From: Orientallactaga sibirica
Lineage: Eukaryota > Chordata > Mammalia > Rodentia > Dipodidae
Direction of reading: 5' to 3'
NCBI GenBank assembly: GCA_036365145.1
Contig: JAEOAD010000004.1
Coordinates: 54,062,001-54,126,000 of the forward strand
DNA length: 64,000 bases
Shown here: piece after piece, positions 44,615 to 57,059 of the stretch
Layout of the letters: every line of letters begins with the position of its first letter
How positions within the stretch are numbered: position 1 is the stretch's first letter
Program-made: the position numbers and the translations under genes
Notes under the pieces: generated by a model
What the model saw: only the letters and a program-made list of their open reading frames with translations
Told to the model about the DNA's origin: nothing
The model's database searches: none

Positions 44615-47329
44615 AATGAGAAACTATTTAATATATCTCTAAAGACAATTTTTTGGCAACAATAATCTAAAATATATTAGCTAAAAAGACCAAATAATTA
44701 CCTAGAGAAAGGATGGAAAAACATAAGTCATGGTTAGGTTTTGAGTTCTAAAATCTGTATGTGCCTCTTTTAGTCAAAGGAGATGATCATAAAACTAGGT
44801 TCATGGGTACCAGACTACTTAAAAAAATGAAAATATCTCTATTGTGAGAACTACTCATACCAAGTCCACATCCCTGTTTACATTGTGTCTAAGCTAAGGT
44901 AGAGCGTTTTCTGGGATTTGTTATGATATTTCTTCCTTAATTATAGTTGATTTTCATATTTTCTCTCATATCTGTTCCTACAAGAATGTGAATGTGGTAC
45001 GGGATTATAAACAGGTCATTATGACTCAGAATATAAAGAGAAAAGGATGAGCAGTGCCCCTCCCATCCTCTGAGGATAGGACATGCTGTCACAAAAGGTC
45101 CCTAATCATGAACAGAACACCCAGTGGATGCAACTGACCAGAGAGTTGAAGGGAACTGGGTCATTCTCTGAGAAGGTTCATTTGCTATTGGAATTACACT
45201 GGGGAACTGCACTGATTTTCTTGGCCTTGTTGAAGGAGACTTGGCCTAAATGTATCCTCACTTCACCCAAACCCATTATCCTTTGTATCAAACTAACCCT
45301 GATGGTCAAGGGTGCTCCTAGAGCATCAGTGATCAGTGTTGGTCTTTAGCTAACTTTCACAACATATTAAATTGAAGTTTGGTAACTTTTAAATGATTGC
45401 AATGTATTCTTTAATAAAGATTATGACATTTTACATTCAAAAATGTACAGGGAAATATTTGATTTCCATATTATGGCTAAAAAGATTTGAATAAAGGATA
45501 GTTGCATGTTAGTAAATGGTTCTAGGATGCAGTTAGTGTTGTGTCTCTATTTATGCTTTGTTTTATTATTTTCTAAAAAAATCACTTAAAATAACTGTCA
45601 CTAAATATTTATATAAATCCTGAGTCTATTGGATTTTTTTTTTTTTTAGTTTCAAGTCACAAAAAATTTCATTACCCTGGACTAAACAGTTGACACTGAA
45701 TGACACTTTAATATATACCTAGTACAATTTTATAACTATGTTGTTAGAAAATGCACCCAGAAGTAGCATAGTTACCTGAGAAAATTAATCTGGGTGCTTG
45801 AGTAAGACCTTTACCATTTTTAAATGATTTCTCCATTTGCTTTTTATCCAGTAGGAAACAGAAATATTTGCTTTTCTTCCTGGCAATAGCAGGATTAGTA
45901 TCTTATTAGCTTCATTCAGATAATGTGGGCAGATCTGGGACATGGTACAAGTTTTGATGGCTGTTTTGAGTCAAGCAGTGGTCACACTTGAAAAGGAGGT
46001 GATAAAAACCAAGTGTGAAGAGAAAAGAAGGTTCATGTGAATGAGAATATCTGGCATGTCAGAATTCTGATTTCCAAAGACTCCCAACCTTTGCATTGGT
46101 TTAAAAATTATTTACCCACCCAAATGGATTTTTCATAACAACAATGTTAATAATTGTACACCAAACTAGTTAGACTCCTTTTACAGAAGGAAGGTCTATG
46201 TCACATTGTCTTCCTCATTTTGATAACTTTCTGGAAAGGGTTTTCTTTGAAGAATGTATGGAGCTAGAACAGACTGTGCATGAGTCAGTGGAACCTGGGT
46301 TTCCCTTATTGTGTGAATAACCTCAAAACCATGCTGCCTGAGTAACTTTCCCATCAGTCCTTCTTTGAGGATATACAAAGATTTTGTTGATTTTATTCTA
46401 GTTCTACTTTTCATAACATTACTGAGGTAAAGGTAACCTCTTAGAAAGAGTCCTGTTGTTAATGCGTAGTCACCGAGAAAAGTGAGCCAGAAGAAGAAAC
46501 ATACGGAAACAGAAGTTAAAGTACAGAGGAGATTATCACAGTTCTCTCCTAGATTTAAATCCATACTAAAAGTACTCTTTCTAAAGTTAGGTAGGTTATA
46601 ATAGTCTTGACAGAAATATTTCCAATTTTAACAGCAGCATGAATTTATATAGAAAGTAAAAGCATTACAACACTGTCATTCAATGAAGAAATAGTTCTTA
46701 GCCCAATAGAATGAATTTCACTAAATCCTGTTCAATTTCTAGAGAGGACAGATCTTATTTGGCAGCTTTATGTTTTGTTCATTATATTTGTGTATGGATT
46801 AGCCTCTGATCCCAAGCTTTTTCTATGAGGACATTGATTCACTTTTGGAAATCACAGCTCTTAACTCTACTACACATGATGTAAAAGCATAGTAACATAC
46901 CACTGGTCAAGTCATGATCTCCCATGAGCAGGTATACAGTTATTTTCCCTGTCTCTAGTAATTGGTTCAGAGATTTATCTATACTAGAGCAAAGTCAATC
47001 TGTTTGGGAAATTGTCCTGGAACTAATAAGAAAGAGAAACAGTACTTTCAAAAAGGAACCACTGAGCCACTGGCATTCAGCTTTGGTGGCTACTATCAGG
47101 GAAAATATTGGCTTGGAAAATGAAGTCAACAGTGCAGAGAGAAGCAGAAGATTTGTCTCCATGGTAATATTTAAGCACCTGTGATCCTCAGGGTCAGAAG
47201 CCATATTTTACTCAGATAAATCCCTAATTCTTTATTTTGTCTAACACTGTTTAATTTGTGTTTTTTTAATATTATGAATACAATGGATTATACCCATTAG
47301 ATATGTTTATAAAAGTAAACTCACTTTAT
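44615..47329. other. 2.7 kb unique sequence
   Basis: Few recognisable repeats. Frames at 45083-45349 (+) and 46196-46564 (-) show no known domain. Confidence 0.4.
46196..46564 (-). other. Anonymous 122-codon reading frame
   Basis: The longest frame outside recognised repeats. A hydrophobic segment (CTLTSVSVCFFFWLTFLG, about residues 14-31) is followed by a basic stretch (MKSRTRIKSTKS). No family recognised, no promoter or splice site identified. Listed only as the best candidate for a conservation test. Confidence 0.15.
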
Positions 47330-47434
47330 GTGTGTGTATGTGTGTTGTTAATACCTTATGTATATTTGTACTCATGCTAAGACATATGTGTGTGTATGTT
47401 CATGCATGTGTGTATATGTATTTGTATGTATGCT

Positions 47435-47474
<40 letters not shown>

Positions 47475-47740
47475 TGTATGTCCATGGTTGTGCATGGGGA
47501 GGTCAGTGGTCAATCTTGGGTGTCTCCCCTGATTGCTATCCATCTTATTCTTTGAGATAGAGTTCTAATGCCCATAAATTCTGCTAGACTTGAACCATTT
47601 GGCCTCAGGGACCCACCTGCTGTGGGATTCCAGGTGTGTATCACCATGCCTAGCACTTTACATGGGTGCTGTGACCCAAATCCAGGACGTCATGCTTGTG
47701 CAACAAATACTTTACTGACTAAGCAATATCCCTAGCCCAA
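47330..47740 (-). repeat. B4-like SINE with (TG)n
   Basis: TG-rich region with pure (TG)n at 47437-47466, GATTCCAGGTGTGTATCACC and TAAGCAATATCCCTAGCCC as complement of the head. This is the best copy for comparison with the SINE split by ERV-A. Confidence 0.72.
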
Positions 47741-48229
47741 ATCCTCACTTTTCATCTACTCAAGAATTAAAGAGTTGAAGGTAAAAGATCCACTGAATTT
47801 AATACAAATTTATATAGTAATTAAAAATTTAAAGGGTATATTTTATATTCAATTTTTCCAGTAGATTCCGTAGTTTTCCCTTATGAGAAGTAGTCTATAA
47901 ATTCATTCCCTTAGTAGACAAGCTAATAAAGAGCAATATTGCTTTAAGTTTACTCTGTCTTAAAATAAAATATGCCTGGCTCTCAAAGGTTCAGAAAATT
48001 TTAGACAGATATAACTTCAGATACATTTATGTTTAATTTTACATTAACAGATTAAATAGAATATTTCAAAGTCATAGACTTTTGGTCTATGATGTTTGTA
48101 CAGATAACTTTCTTATGACATTTGCAAGGTGCTAGCTAGAGAATAACTGTTTTAATAACTCCTGAAATAAATGACACAGTATGAAGCCATAAGATTGTAT
48201 GTATATACTTTTAGCAGGCATCCAATAGG
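47741..48229. other. AT-rich unique sequence
   Basis: No feature recognised. Confidence 0.4.
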
Positions 48230-48870
48230 GAAAATCATCCTTTTCCCTTTTTGAAACAACACTTATATACAACAAAATTTACTTTCAAAACATGGTGCAT
48301 ATTTTGTTGAGTTGTGGTAAATGTATATGCCATGGTAAACAAAGAATTAATAATGCAACATAAACTTTACAGCACTGTAGCAGTTATTCTGCTTAAGATT
48401 ATTGCTAACTAGTGTCTCCAGGGGTCCAAAAGTAAGTATTCTTAAAGATTATTTAGGTATAATCAGAGTTTACTGTGTCATATGTGATTTCATTTATCCA
48501 ACCTAACCTTTAATAAATAATGCTGTATTATCAGTTAATACTTCATTAAAATAAGCTTTATGTATCACACACAAATAGCAGTTTATAATTTAAACTGTAC
48601 ATTAAAAGGCTTTATTCCTTGCTCCACACATTTTCCATATGCTTTTTAAAATATATTTCTCATATTTGTCTTTCCTTGTTGGGCTCCAATTCCTGTTCCC
48701 ATGAACCACAGATCTGCTTTCAAACATTATAACTCCATCTGTTGTGGGATTGTATATAATTGCGTATATCAGATGTCATGATTGGCTGTCTGCTTTGTTT
48801 ACTTTCATTCATGATTTTGTAATATATTTGTTTGGAAAGCTAGCACTGTTCTCCTGTCTTTGCATTCATT
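48230..48870 (-). mobile_element. Possible ancient L1 3' relic
   Basis: TACAACAAAATTTACTTTCA and GAACCACAGATCTGCTTTCA recall an old antisense L1 3' segment. The match is weak and from memory of word patterns only. Confidence 0.3.
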
Positions 48871-49059
48871 CCACAGTTTTATTTGAATTTACCATGATTT
48901 GTTGGTCCATGAGCCATTTGATAGTTTAGGATCCTGTCAATTTGGGATTATAGGGAAAAGGTTGGTATGTGGAATTAAACACATGCCTTTTATTAAATCT
49001 GTCTTCATTTATCTACTTCTACAATTAACTAAGCATTGCATTGATAGACTGTATGGCTT

Positions 49060-49140
49060 TTTTTTTTTTTTTTTTTTTTTTGACCTCTAGCTCAGGCTGA
49101 CCTGTAATTCAAGGAAATCCCAAGTGTTTGGGATTAACCA
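49060..49140 (-). repeat. B1 SINE fragment
   Basis: T-run followed by CTCTAGCTCAGGCTGACCTG and AAGTGTTTGGGATTAACC. Confidence 0.6.
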
Positions 49141-49190
49141 TTGTATTGTAGTATTTTATCAATGTAAGATTTTCAGTTGGTATTTGTATT

Positions 49191-49537
49191 TTTATTTTTT
49201 TTTTTTTTTTTTTTGGCTTTTTCAAGGTAGGGTCTCAGTCCAGGCTGACCTTTAAGTATGTAGTCTCAGGGTTGAAAAATATGCTATTTATATAGTATTT
49301 ATTCTTTTGTTTGCTTTGTTTAACCAGTCTAATGATTTCCATGAGTTGTCTCAAGTTTAATATGCATTTCCTTTTTGAGCTGGCATTAACATATTTTCAT
49401 GTGATTAGTTTTTCATTCTATAAGTTGTTTTGTTTAAAAGAATATTTTTTTATATTTTTTAATTTTTTATCACTCTTTAATTTCAGGGTGGTATTTATTT
49501 GCCTCCCGAGTGCTGGGATTAAAGGCGTGCGCCACCA
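49191..49537 (-). repeat. B1 SINE broken by duplicated flank
   Basis: The left part (49191-49275: T-run, AAGGTAGGGTCTCAGTCCAG) and the right part (49500-49537: TGCCTCCCGAGTGCTGGGAT) are one B1. About 225 bp lie between them, containing a copy of the sequence that follows the B1. Confidence 0.7.
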
Positions 49538-49610
49538 CATTTATTTCAAGTTTAATATGCATTTGACATATTTTCATGTGATTAGTTTTTCATTCTATAA
49601 GTTGTTTTGT
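49351..49610 (+). repeat. Duplicated 65-83 bp segment
   Basis: TCAAGTTTAATATGCATTT plus ACATATTTTCATGTGATTAG and its 25-bp continuation occur at 49351-49433 and at 49546-49610. The second lacks about 19 bp. The shared parts are identical. Confidence 0.92.
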
Positions 49611-49654
49611 AATATATTTATTAAAAGATATTTCTTGTATCTTTTAATTTTTAT

Positions 49655-49876
49655 TTATATTTATTTATTTATTTATTTGAGAGAGAGAGAGATAAAATGA
49701 GATAAAGAGGCAGATATTTAGAGAGAATGGGCACGCAAGGCCCTCCAGCCACTGTGAACATACTCCTGACACATATGCCATCTTGTGCATCTGGCTTACA
49801 TGGGTCCTGGAGAATCAAATACAAGTCCTTTGGCTTTGCAGCAAGTCCCTTAATCACTAAACCATTTCTCCATCCC
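49655..49876 (-). repeat. Dipodid SINE
   Basis: (TTTA)n tail, GGGCACGCAAGGCCCTCCAG core, head TCACTAAACCATTTCTCCAT. Confidence 0.87.
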
Positions 49877-49997
49877 TCTGGTATATTTTTGACATTATTT
49901 TGTATGTTTTTCATGTGTTGAAGCACAAATCACTTTATGAAATATATATTTTGAAACTATCTTCTCAAAATTTGTGGATTTCTGTTCTATTTTAAGG

Positions 49998-50212
49998 GTT
50001 TATTTATTTATTTTTATTTATTTGCTAGAGGGAAAGTCGCAGAGTAAGAGAGAGAGAGAGAATGGGTGCACCAGGGCTTCCAGCCACTGCAAAAGAACTC
50101 CAGATTCATGCGCACCCTTGTGCATCTGGCTTACATGGGTACTGGGGAATCAAACCAAGGTCCTTTGGCTTTGCAGGCAAGTGCCTTAACTGCTAAGCCA
50201 TCTCTCCAGCCC
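49998..50212 (-). repeat. Dipodid SINE
   Basis: TTTATTTATTTATTTTTATT tail, CAGGGCTTCCAGCCACTGCA core, GCTAAGCCATCTCTCCAGCCC-type head. AAGGGTTTATTT at 49995 and 50213 is a likely TSD. Confidence 0.9.
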
Positions 50213-50224
50213 AAGGGTTTATTT

Positions 50225-50352
50225 TTATCTGTTTCTTTTTGTATTTTTGTGGCAGGATCTCCTTCTAGTCCAGGCTGACCTTGAATTCATGGCAACTCTC
50301 TTACCTTAGCCTACTGTATGCACTGTTTATAGCCATGGGTACCACACCTGTG
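50225..50352 (-). repeat. B1 SINE, old
   Basis: GGCAGGATCTCCTTCTAGTC, TCCAGGCTGACCTTGAATTC and GTACCACACCTGTGAGG. Confidence 0.6.
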
Positions 50353-50711
50353 AGGTCTGTGCATTAATTTTAAAATACAGCTAAACTAGAATATACTTCT
50401 CAGGAGATTTTTTTCACACTTTTATACCACACTAAAAATTCTGTTACAGTATTAGTATGTGGCACTTGAAATTTATAATGAGCTAAGGTTATTAATAAAT
50501 TATCATTTCATTAATAATGAAATCTGTGTCCTCTTATAGCTCATTATTTTCCACTAGGGTTGGCTCCTAAGAAAATTTTAAGTTAATTTCACAGTACATT
50601 TGAATAAATCTGTCTGCATGGGTATGAGTCTTCTTGCCATCTATCAAATTTACTTCATTAATAGTCCTAGTTTTGTAGCATATTGAAATTTATAGATATT
50701 AATATATAAAA

Positions 50712-51030
50712 TATATTGAGGATCAGGAAAATCAGTAAAGTGTTTGCCTCACAAGCATGAGAACTTGAGTTTAATGCCTAGTACCAATGTGGTGGTGTTT
50801 ACCAGTTATTCTACTGTTTGACAGGAAGATATGGGCAGATACCTGGGTTTCTCTTGCCCCTAAATAGCTTCATTAGTGAGCACCAGGGCAATGAAAGATC
50901 CTGTTTCAAAAAAGGTTTCCTCTGGCTTTCCCACACATATACATACATAGATACATATATACATAGATGTGTATCCACACATATGAGCACTCACATAGAT
51001 GAGCACATGTACACACATATACATATATAT
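50712..51030 (+). repeat. B4-like SINE
   Basis: AAATCAGTAAAGTGTTTGCC head, GTACCAATGTGGTGGTGTTT and a CA-rich end with CACACATATACATACATAGA. Confidence 0.6.
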
Positions 51031-51076
51031 GATTGTAGTATTTATTATTAATTTATTGCAGATAACTCTTTCTTCT

Positions 51077-51078
<2 letters not shown>

Positions 51079-51127
<49 letters not shown>
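51079..51127. repeat. (TA)n microsatellite
   Basis: About 24 TA units. Frames reading Ile-Tyr repeats across it are artefacts. Confidence 0.95.
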
Positions 51128-51129
<2 letters not shown>

Positions 51130-51245
51130 ACTAGTATTATTAATCAATGGTTGTTTCAATGAAATAAATAATTACAGGTATTATCAGAGAGATGCATTAA
51201 TTTTACCTACACAATCAAATAGAAATGAGTTTCAAATGGAAGGAG

Positions 51246-51462
51246 AGTTTATTATTTATTTAAGAGGGGGAGAGAGAGAGAGAAGAAGGAAGAGACAGAG
51301 AGAAAGAGAGAATGGGCATGCCAGGGCCTCCAGCCACTGCCATGAACTCCAGATGCATGTGCCCCTTTGTGCATCTGGCTTACATGGGTCCTGGGAAATC
51401 AAACTGGGGTCCTTGGGCTTTGCAGGCAAATGCTTTAACCACTAAGACATTTCCTCAGCCCC
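51246..51462 (-). repeat. Dipodid SINE with 9-bp TSD
   Basis: TGGAAGGAG at 51237-51245 and 51463-51471; GGGCATGCCAGGGCCTCCAG core. Confidence 0.9.
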
Positions 51463-51471
51463 TGGAAGGAG

Positions 51472-52175
51472 TCTTTAAAGAATATCCTTTAATATTTTCT
51501 TGAGAGAGTCATGCAAAATTAATTATTTTTTCTATACTCACAAGTTACAAAATTGGGCTCTTATTTTGGGCTATTGAACTGTTTTCCAGGATATTTAAGA
51601 ATATATATTCTTCATTCGGTCACTTGTGTAAGCAAGGTAATTCATAGCTCTCTCATTAATTAATCACCTGTATTTCTATAGTATGTCAGACATTTGGAAT
51701 TTTCTATTTTTATTTTCATTTGAAGGACTATAACTAAAATATCTGCTTGTGTTATAGCACAAAACTTTTCCCAGTATTGTATTTAAACATAGTGTCATAA
51801 ATTATTTGCATTTTAAGAGGTGCATAATTAGAAAAAAACAGCTTGTAATAGTATGTTTCTTCACAGATTAGAATATTTTCCAAGCTACCTTTATGTGCAA
51901 GATATCTTTCACTTAGAACATTCTTTAAGCAAATTCTGTTGATCTAATTGCCATGGGCCTAATACTTTTTTCTAATCTTCTCTTTGACACATTAAATGTT
52001 TTATTCATCAAGTACCTTGCTTCTAGTATGTGATAATTATACACACACAATTGTGAAACATAGCTGGGATGAAATACATCATATTCTTTAAGTCATATGG
52101 GAAATAAAGGTCTTTATACATGTCTTTGAGTCCAAGAGCATTCTACATAGGTAGCTTTTCAAAATTTCATATATT

Positions 52176-52215
<40 letters not shown>

Positions 52216-52680
52216 GTATTTATATTTATAGATTTACTATTTATTTATATATTATATATTTATATATCATATAAAGATCCTTTATATGATCTTATCAAAG
52301 GATCATAATATATAAATAACTTAATATTTTATATTACATTTCATATAAATATAATTATTTCAATCCCAATAATCCTCATATTTTTCAATATTTTGTTAAA
52401 CATGTTGATGGATATTGCTATATATTACTAAACAATAGGCAGATTTTCTATCATTATAAAACTCCACCCAGATTTATAGTTCTAAAGGAGAAAAACCATT
52501 GGATGCCGTTTGATCTGGAAACAGAAATACACATACATAGAATCTTATTGGGTGGTCCTGACAGTTAATATACACTGTAAGATAAGAACCAAAAGAAATA
52601 TCATGTTGGTGTTGGTTCATGTACCTATCACGGCAGTTTTTGTTGTTTCAACAAACATCCAACACAAGCCATTCCAGTGG
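51472..52680. other. AT-rich unique sequence with (TA)n
   Basis: Contains (TA)n at 52179-52209 and, at about 52220-52315, further TA-rich sequence with CCTTTATATGATC / GATCATATAAAGG near-inverted words. Confidence 0.4.
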
Positions 52681-52911
52681 TGATTTTTTGTTTTGTTTTG
52701 TTTTGTTTTGTTTTGTTTTGTTGTTTTGTTTTTTTGTTTTGTTTTGTTTTGTTTTGTTTTGTTTGTTTTTGGAGGTAGGGTTTCACTCTAGCTCAGGCTG
52801 TCCTGGGACTTATTATGTAGTCTCAGGGTGGCCTTGAACTCTTGGAGATCCTTGTATCTCTGCCTCTCAAGTGCTGAGATTAAAGACATGCATCACCATG
52901 CCTGGCTCCCA
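52681..52911 (-). repeat. B1 SINE with (GTTTT)n tail
   Basis: GTTTT repeats (52687-52765) are the complement of an AAAAC tail. GGTAGGGTTTCACTCTAGCT to CATCACCATGCCTGGCTCC is a near-complete B1. Confidence 0.92.
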
Positions 52912-53091
52912 GTAGTGATTTTTAATAATATAATCTTCCAGGTGATGGCATTTTGTGCTAGTGAAGTGAGGCATTAACTGATAAAATGTAAATGTTTACA
53001 GACATCTGAGTGAAACCTGAGAGAAAAAACAAATTGACTTTGGATATTTTTCTCAAGGCACCAAAATGTCATTTGCTCTTCCTTATGTGAA

Positions 53092-53283
53092 TATTTTTTT
53101 ATTTTCATTTTTACTTATTACAGACAGGGAGAATGAACACACCCAGGCTTCCAGCTACTGCAAATGAACTACATATTCATGTGCCACCTTGTGCATCTAG
53201 CTTACATTGGTTCTAAGAAATTGAACCTGGGTTCTTAGACTTCATGGACAAGTGCCTTAATGACTAAGCTATCTCTCCAGCCC
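53092..53283 (-). repeat. Dipodid SINE, diverged
   Basis: CACACCCAGGCTTCCAGCTA core and ACTAAGCTATCTCTCCAGCC head; the GA tract is reduced. Confidence 0.85.
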
Positions 53284-56094
53284 TGAATAATTCTTTTATT
53301 AACTTCTTTACCATGGACCATTATGCTATATCATTTCCATTTATTCTGACCCAATCTTTTCTTCCCCAAGTATGTACGCAGGTCTGGCCATTATGCTGAC
53401 TTCTTGCTGGAAAAGACTGCAAATGTGCTGCTACAAGCCTCATGCTTCACTGATTTCCACATTGGAATTAGTTTCAGAAAAGCAAAGGTATATTGGACTG
53501 TCCACTCAGTATAAGTATTGACATTACCAATCTTTATACATTTTGGGGACTTATAATGTGGATATCGATGTTTAGGGTTTATGTCTCTGATGGACTGACC
53601 TTTTTAACATTAAAAGCATTACTAGCTATTCTTTTTATAATAGCATACAAGTAGGTATTATTTATGTTGTTCTTCAAACTTTGTTATTTGTTTCCCTTCT
53701 CGCTTCTCTTTTGCCTTTCCCACTCCTCTTTTCCCTCCTTGCACCATAGCCTCCTTTCTGCTTTCATGTTTCAGATTTCCTTTTGTTTCCCACATCCAGT
53801 TATTCACTTTCTCTTGTTCCCCCATCATAGCCTCTATAAGACACAAGTTTGGCAGAATGAGAAAGAGAATGGGGAGCTTTGCAACAACAAGACAACTTTT
53901 GTTCTGGGTAAGTACCTGCAGAGGGAGGCTTTGGAAGAGGACCTGAAGCCCACCCATGATCTGCTTACATAGTAGGGCCTTGGGGAAGAAAGACATAGAG
54001 TGATGGAGGTGTTTTGTAGATACCTAACCCCACTAAAGGAGGAAATGGGCATAGTTGTTACTAAACCTATTGGGTAGAAGGAAGTGGGGCTCCAAGTTTC
54101 AGAATAGAGAGAAAAAAAATCTAAGTATTTTAGTTCAAGGGATTTTTACATAGTAAAATGAATCTCTAAGAGCAAACAGTCTTCTAGCCAGTATTATAGC
54201 CTATATCTTCCCCAGACCCTCTTATTTATATACATAAAAACATTAAAAATTAGGATCACCAGGGGAGAGAACATGCAATTTTTGTTTTGCTTGGCCTGGA
54301 TTAACTCAGCATGATTTTTTGCCCATTACATCAGTTTTCATGCAAATTTCCCAACTTTATTTTCTATTACAGATGAATAAATTTTCATTGTGGATATATA
54401 ACATTTCATTATCCAGTTATCAGTTGATGACTATCTGTATTGATTCCATTTCCTAGCTAATTTGAATGACAACAATGAGAGGATGTGTAAATACCTCCAT
54501 CATGAATTATGGAGTCCTTTGGGTATGTGGCCATTTGTGTTTCTTCTTTGGGGAAGTGTTCATTTTTTTAGCCCTTTGATTGGCTGGGAATTTTGTTTTA
54601 TGGTATTTTATTTTTATTGTTCTCCATATATTCTAGACATGGAATTCATTTATAGTTGGCAAAGATTTTCTTCCATTCTGTTGGTTTTTTGCTTGTTCTT
54701 GTTCTTCATTTGCTGTGCTGAAAATTTTCAACTTCATGAACCTTTCTTTATTGATTTTTTTGGAGAATATGTCCTGTGTTATTAGAGTCTGTTTAGAAAG
54801 TTCTTATCAGTATTATAACTTCCACTGTATTTCCTATGTTTTCTTCTAGTAGTGTCAGTGTTTCTGGCTTTAAATTATGTCATTAATGAATTTGGACTTG
54901 ATCTTTGTATAGGTCCAAGTTCATTCTGCAGGTGAGCATTTCCAGTTTTGACTAGTGTCTTCTGTTATTTCTTTACTTGGTGTCTTAATGTTTTCTTTGT
55001 AAACAATTTTCATATCTTTGTTTAGGCTTATTTCTAGACATTTATTGTTTTGTTGGGGAGCTATTGGAAATGGGATAGCATTCTTGATATCTTTCTCAGC
55101 AAGTTCATTGGTACAATACATGGAGGCTAATGATTTTTTTTTTGTATGTTGATTTTTATCCTGCAAATTTTCTGGTAGTGTTTAACAAATAATAAAAGTC
55201 TCCTAGTAGTCTCTGCAGGTATCATAATTATGAATTGTATTGTCTGTGAATAGAAAAAAATTATTTCTTCCATTATTTTTGTTATTTGTTTTATATCTTT
55301 CTCTTGTCTCAATATTTTTTGCAAAGTCTTAGAGCACTATATTGAATAAGAATTAACATAGTGGAAATCCTTGTCTCATTCCAGATTCTAGAGTAAATGT
55401 TTCCAGTTTCCCCCATTTAATACAATGGTAACTATAGACTTTTATTAGTTTGAGTTATATTCCATCTATTCTCAATTAATCCTTTTATGTCTTTCCTGTG
55501 TATTTTGAGATGTTCATTTGATTTCTATCCTTAAGTTTATTTATATGGTGAACTATGCTTTTTGATTTGTATATATTGAACTACGCTTGCACTGTGATGA
55601 CACCAAGTTGGTCATGATGTAGGATTCTTAAAGTGTTCTTGGATTTGGTTTGGAAGCCTTTTTTAAAAAATAATTTTTGTGTCTTTAATCATAAAAGAAA
55701 TTTGTCTATAAGGATTTTGGTTTTTTTTTGGTATTTTTATGACTTTATCCAGTTTTTTTTTAATCAGAACACTACTGGCTTCATATAATAAGTTTATAGT
55801 TATAAATACTTACATTATTTCAGAAATCTCAAAAATCAACCTAATGATTCAAGTTAAGGTGCTAGAAAAGCAACAAGCCAGTCCCAAATCTAGTTGTTGT
55901 TAAGAAATTATAAAATCCGGGCAGGAATTAATGAAATAGAGACTAAAATAATAATACACAGAATCAATTGAAGAGCTTGTCCTTTGACAGTTAACAAGAT
56001 TGACAAACTTCTAGCCAAAATGTTAATTAGGAAAACTTAAGAAAATTTACATTCCAAAAAGCTAAGAGATCTAGATGAAATAGACAAATTTCTG

Positions 56095-56334
56095 GTTTTT
56101 TTAAAATATGTTATTTATTTATTTATTTGAGAAAGAGAGAAATACAGAAATACGCAGGTAGAGAGGGAGAGAGAGAATAGGCGTGCCAGGGCCTCCAGCC
56201 ACTGCAAACAAACTCCAGATGCCTGCGCCCCCTTGTCCATTTGGTTTACATGGGTCCTGGAGAATCAAGCCTTGAACCGGAGTCCTTAGGCTTCCCAGGC
56301 AAGCGCTTAACTGCTAAGCCATCTCTCCAGCCCA
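56095..56334 (-). repeat. Dipodid SINE in L1, with TSD
   Basis: ACAAATTTCTG at 56084-56094 and 56335-56345. Core GCCAGGGCCTCCAGCCACTG. Confidence 0.9.
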
Positions 56335-56345
56335 ACAAATTTCTG

Positions 56346-56575
56346 TTTTAAAATATTTTAATTGCTGAGAGAGAGAGAAAGAGAGAGACGAGAGAGAGAG
56401 AGAGAGAGAAAGAGAGAGCATATATGGGTTACCAGGGTCTCCAACCACTGAAAACACTTTAGATGCATGAGCCACTTTGTGCTTCTGGCTTTACATGGGT
56501 ACTGAAGAACTCAACCTGGGCTGTTAGGCACTGCAGGCAAGCACCTTAATAATCAAGCCATCTCTCCAGCCCCCC
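56346..56575 (-). repeat. Second dipodid SINE at the same L1 site
   Basis: (GA)n at 56366-56410, head AATCAAGCCATCTCTCCAGC. It is followed by AAATAGACAAATCTCT, a third near-copy of the target (original AAATAGACAAATTTCT at about 56079-56093). Confidence 0.88.
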
Positions 56576-57059
56576 AAATAGACAAATCTCTACATGCACA
56601 TGACCTATCATAATTAAATCTCCATGGAAAACTTTTTTTAAAGCCTAAGACCAAATGGATTCACTAGCAAATTATATCAAACTTTACATAAGGTCTAATA
56701 ATACTTCTCAAACTGTTCCACAAAAGAGATAAGGAATGAACTCTACCAAAGTCATTCTATAATGCCAGTATTATCCTGATTTTTATTACTCATGATAGTC
56801 CTAAATTTGAAATAAACCCTACTAATTCATATAGCAATTTCATATATCTTTTAACATGTCTTAGCACTTTTTTTCTTTTTATTGTTAACCTGTCATCCTT
56901 TGTTATTAAAAGAGAATTCCATCTTGAAAACTGATAGTGTGTCTTCCTGTTCTCTACTTTTCAATTGGAGCATTATACCAATACAATATACCAATACATA
57001 GTAGCTGGCATTTCTCAGCACAGGACCTTTTCCTTATCCTCTGGCATCCCCTTATTTAA

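Larger units (their letters stand above)
53640..56870 (-). mobile_element. L1 with inverted 5' part, host to two SINEs
   Basis: About 54240-55790 is antisense L1 ORF2 (RT to 3' end; for example CCCTTTGATTGGCTGGGAAT and TTTTATCCTGCAAATTTTCT). Pyrimidine-rich DNA at 53640-54240 is probably its 3' UTR. From about 55800 to 56870 the sequence is sense ORF2 from further upstream (GGCAGGAATTAATGAAATAG, CAAATGGATTCACTAGCAAA). The arrangement is an L1 on the minus strand whose 5' part was inverted at insertion. No intact ORF remains. Confidence 0.7.

Noticed and set aside
51079..51127. Ile-Tyr repeat protein (also at 63281-63347)
   Set aside because: Translation of (TA)n microsatellites; both strands read the same.
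53658..53996. Overlapping frames of about 100 codons on both strands
   Set aside because: Low-complexity pyrimidine-rich L1 3' UTR sequence yields open frames on both strands.
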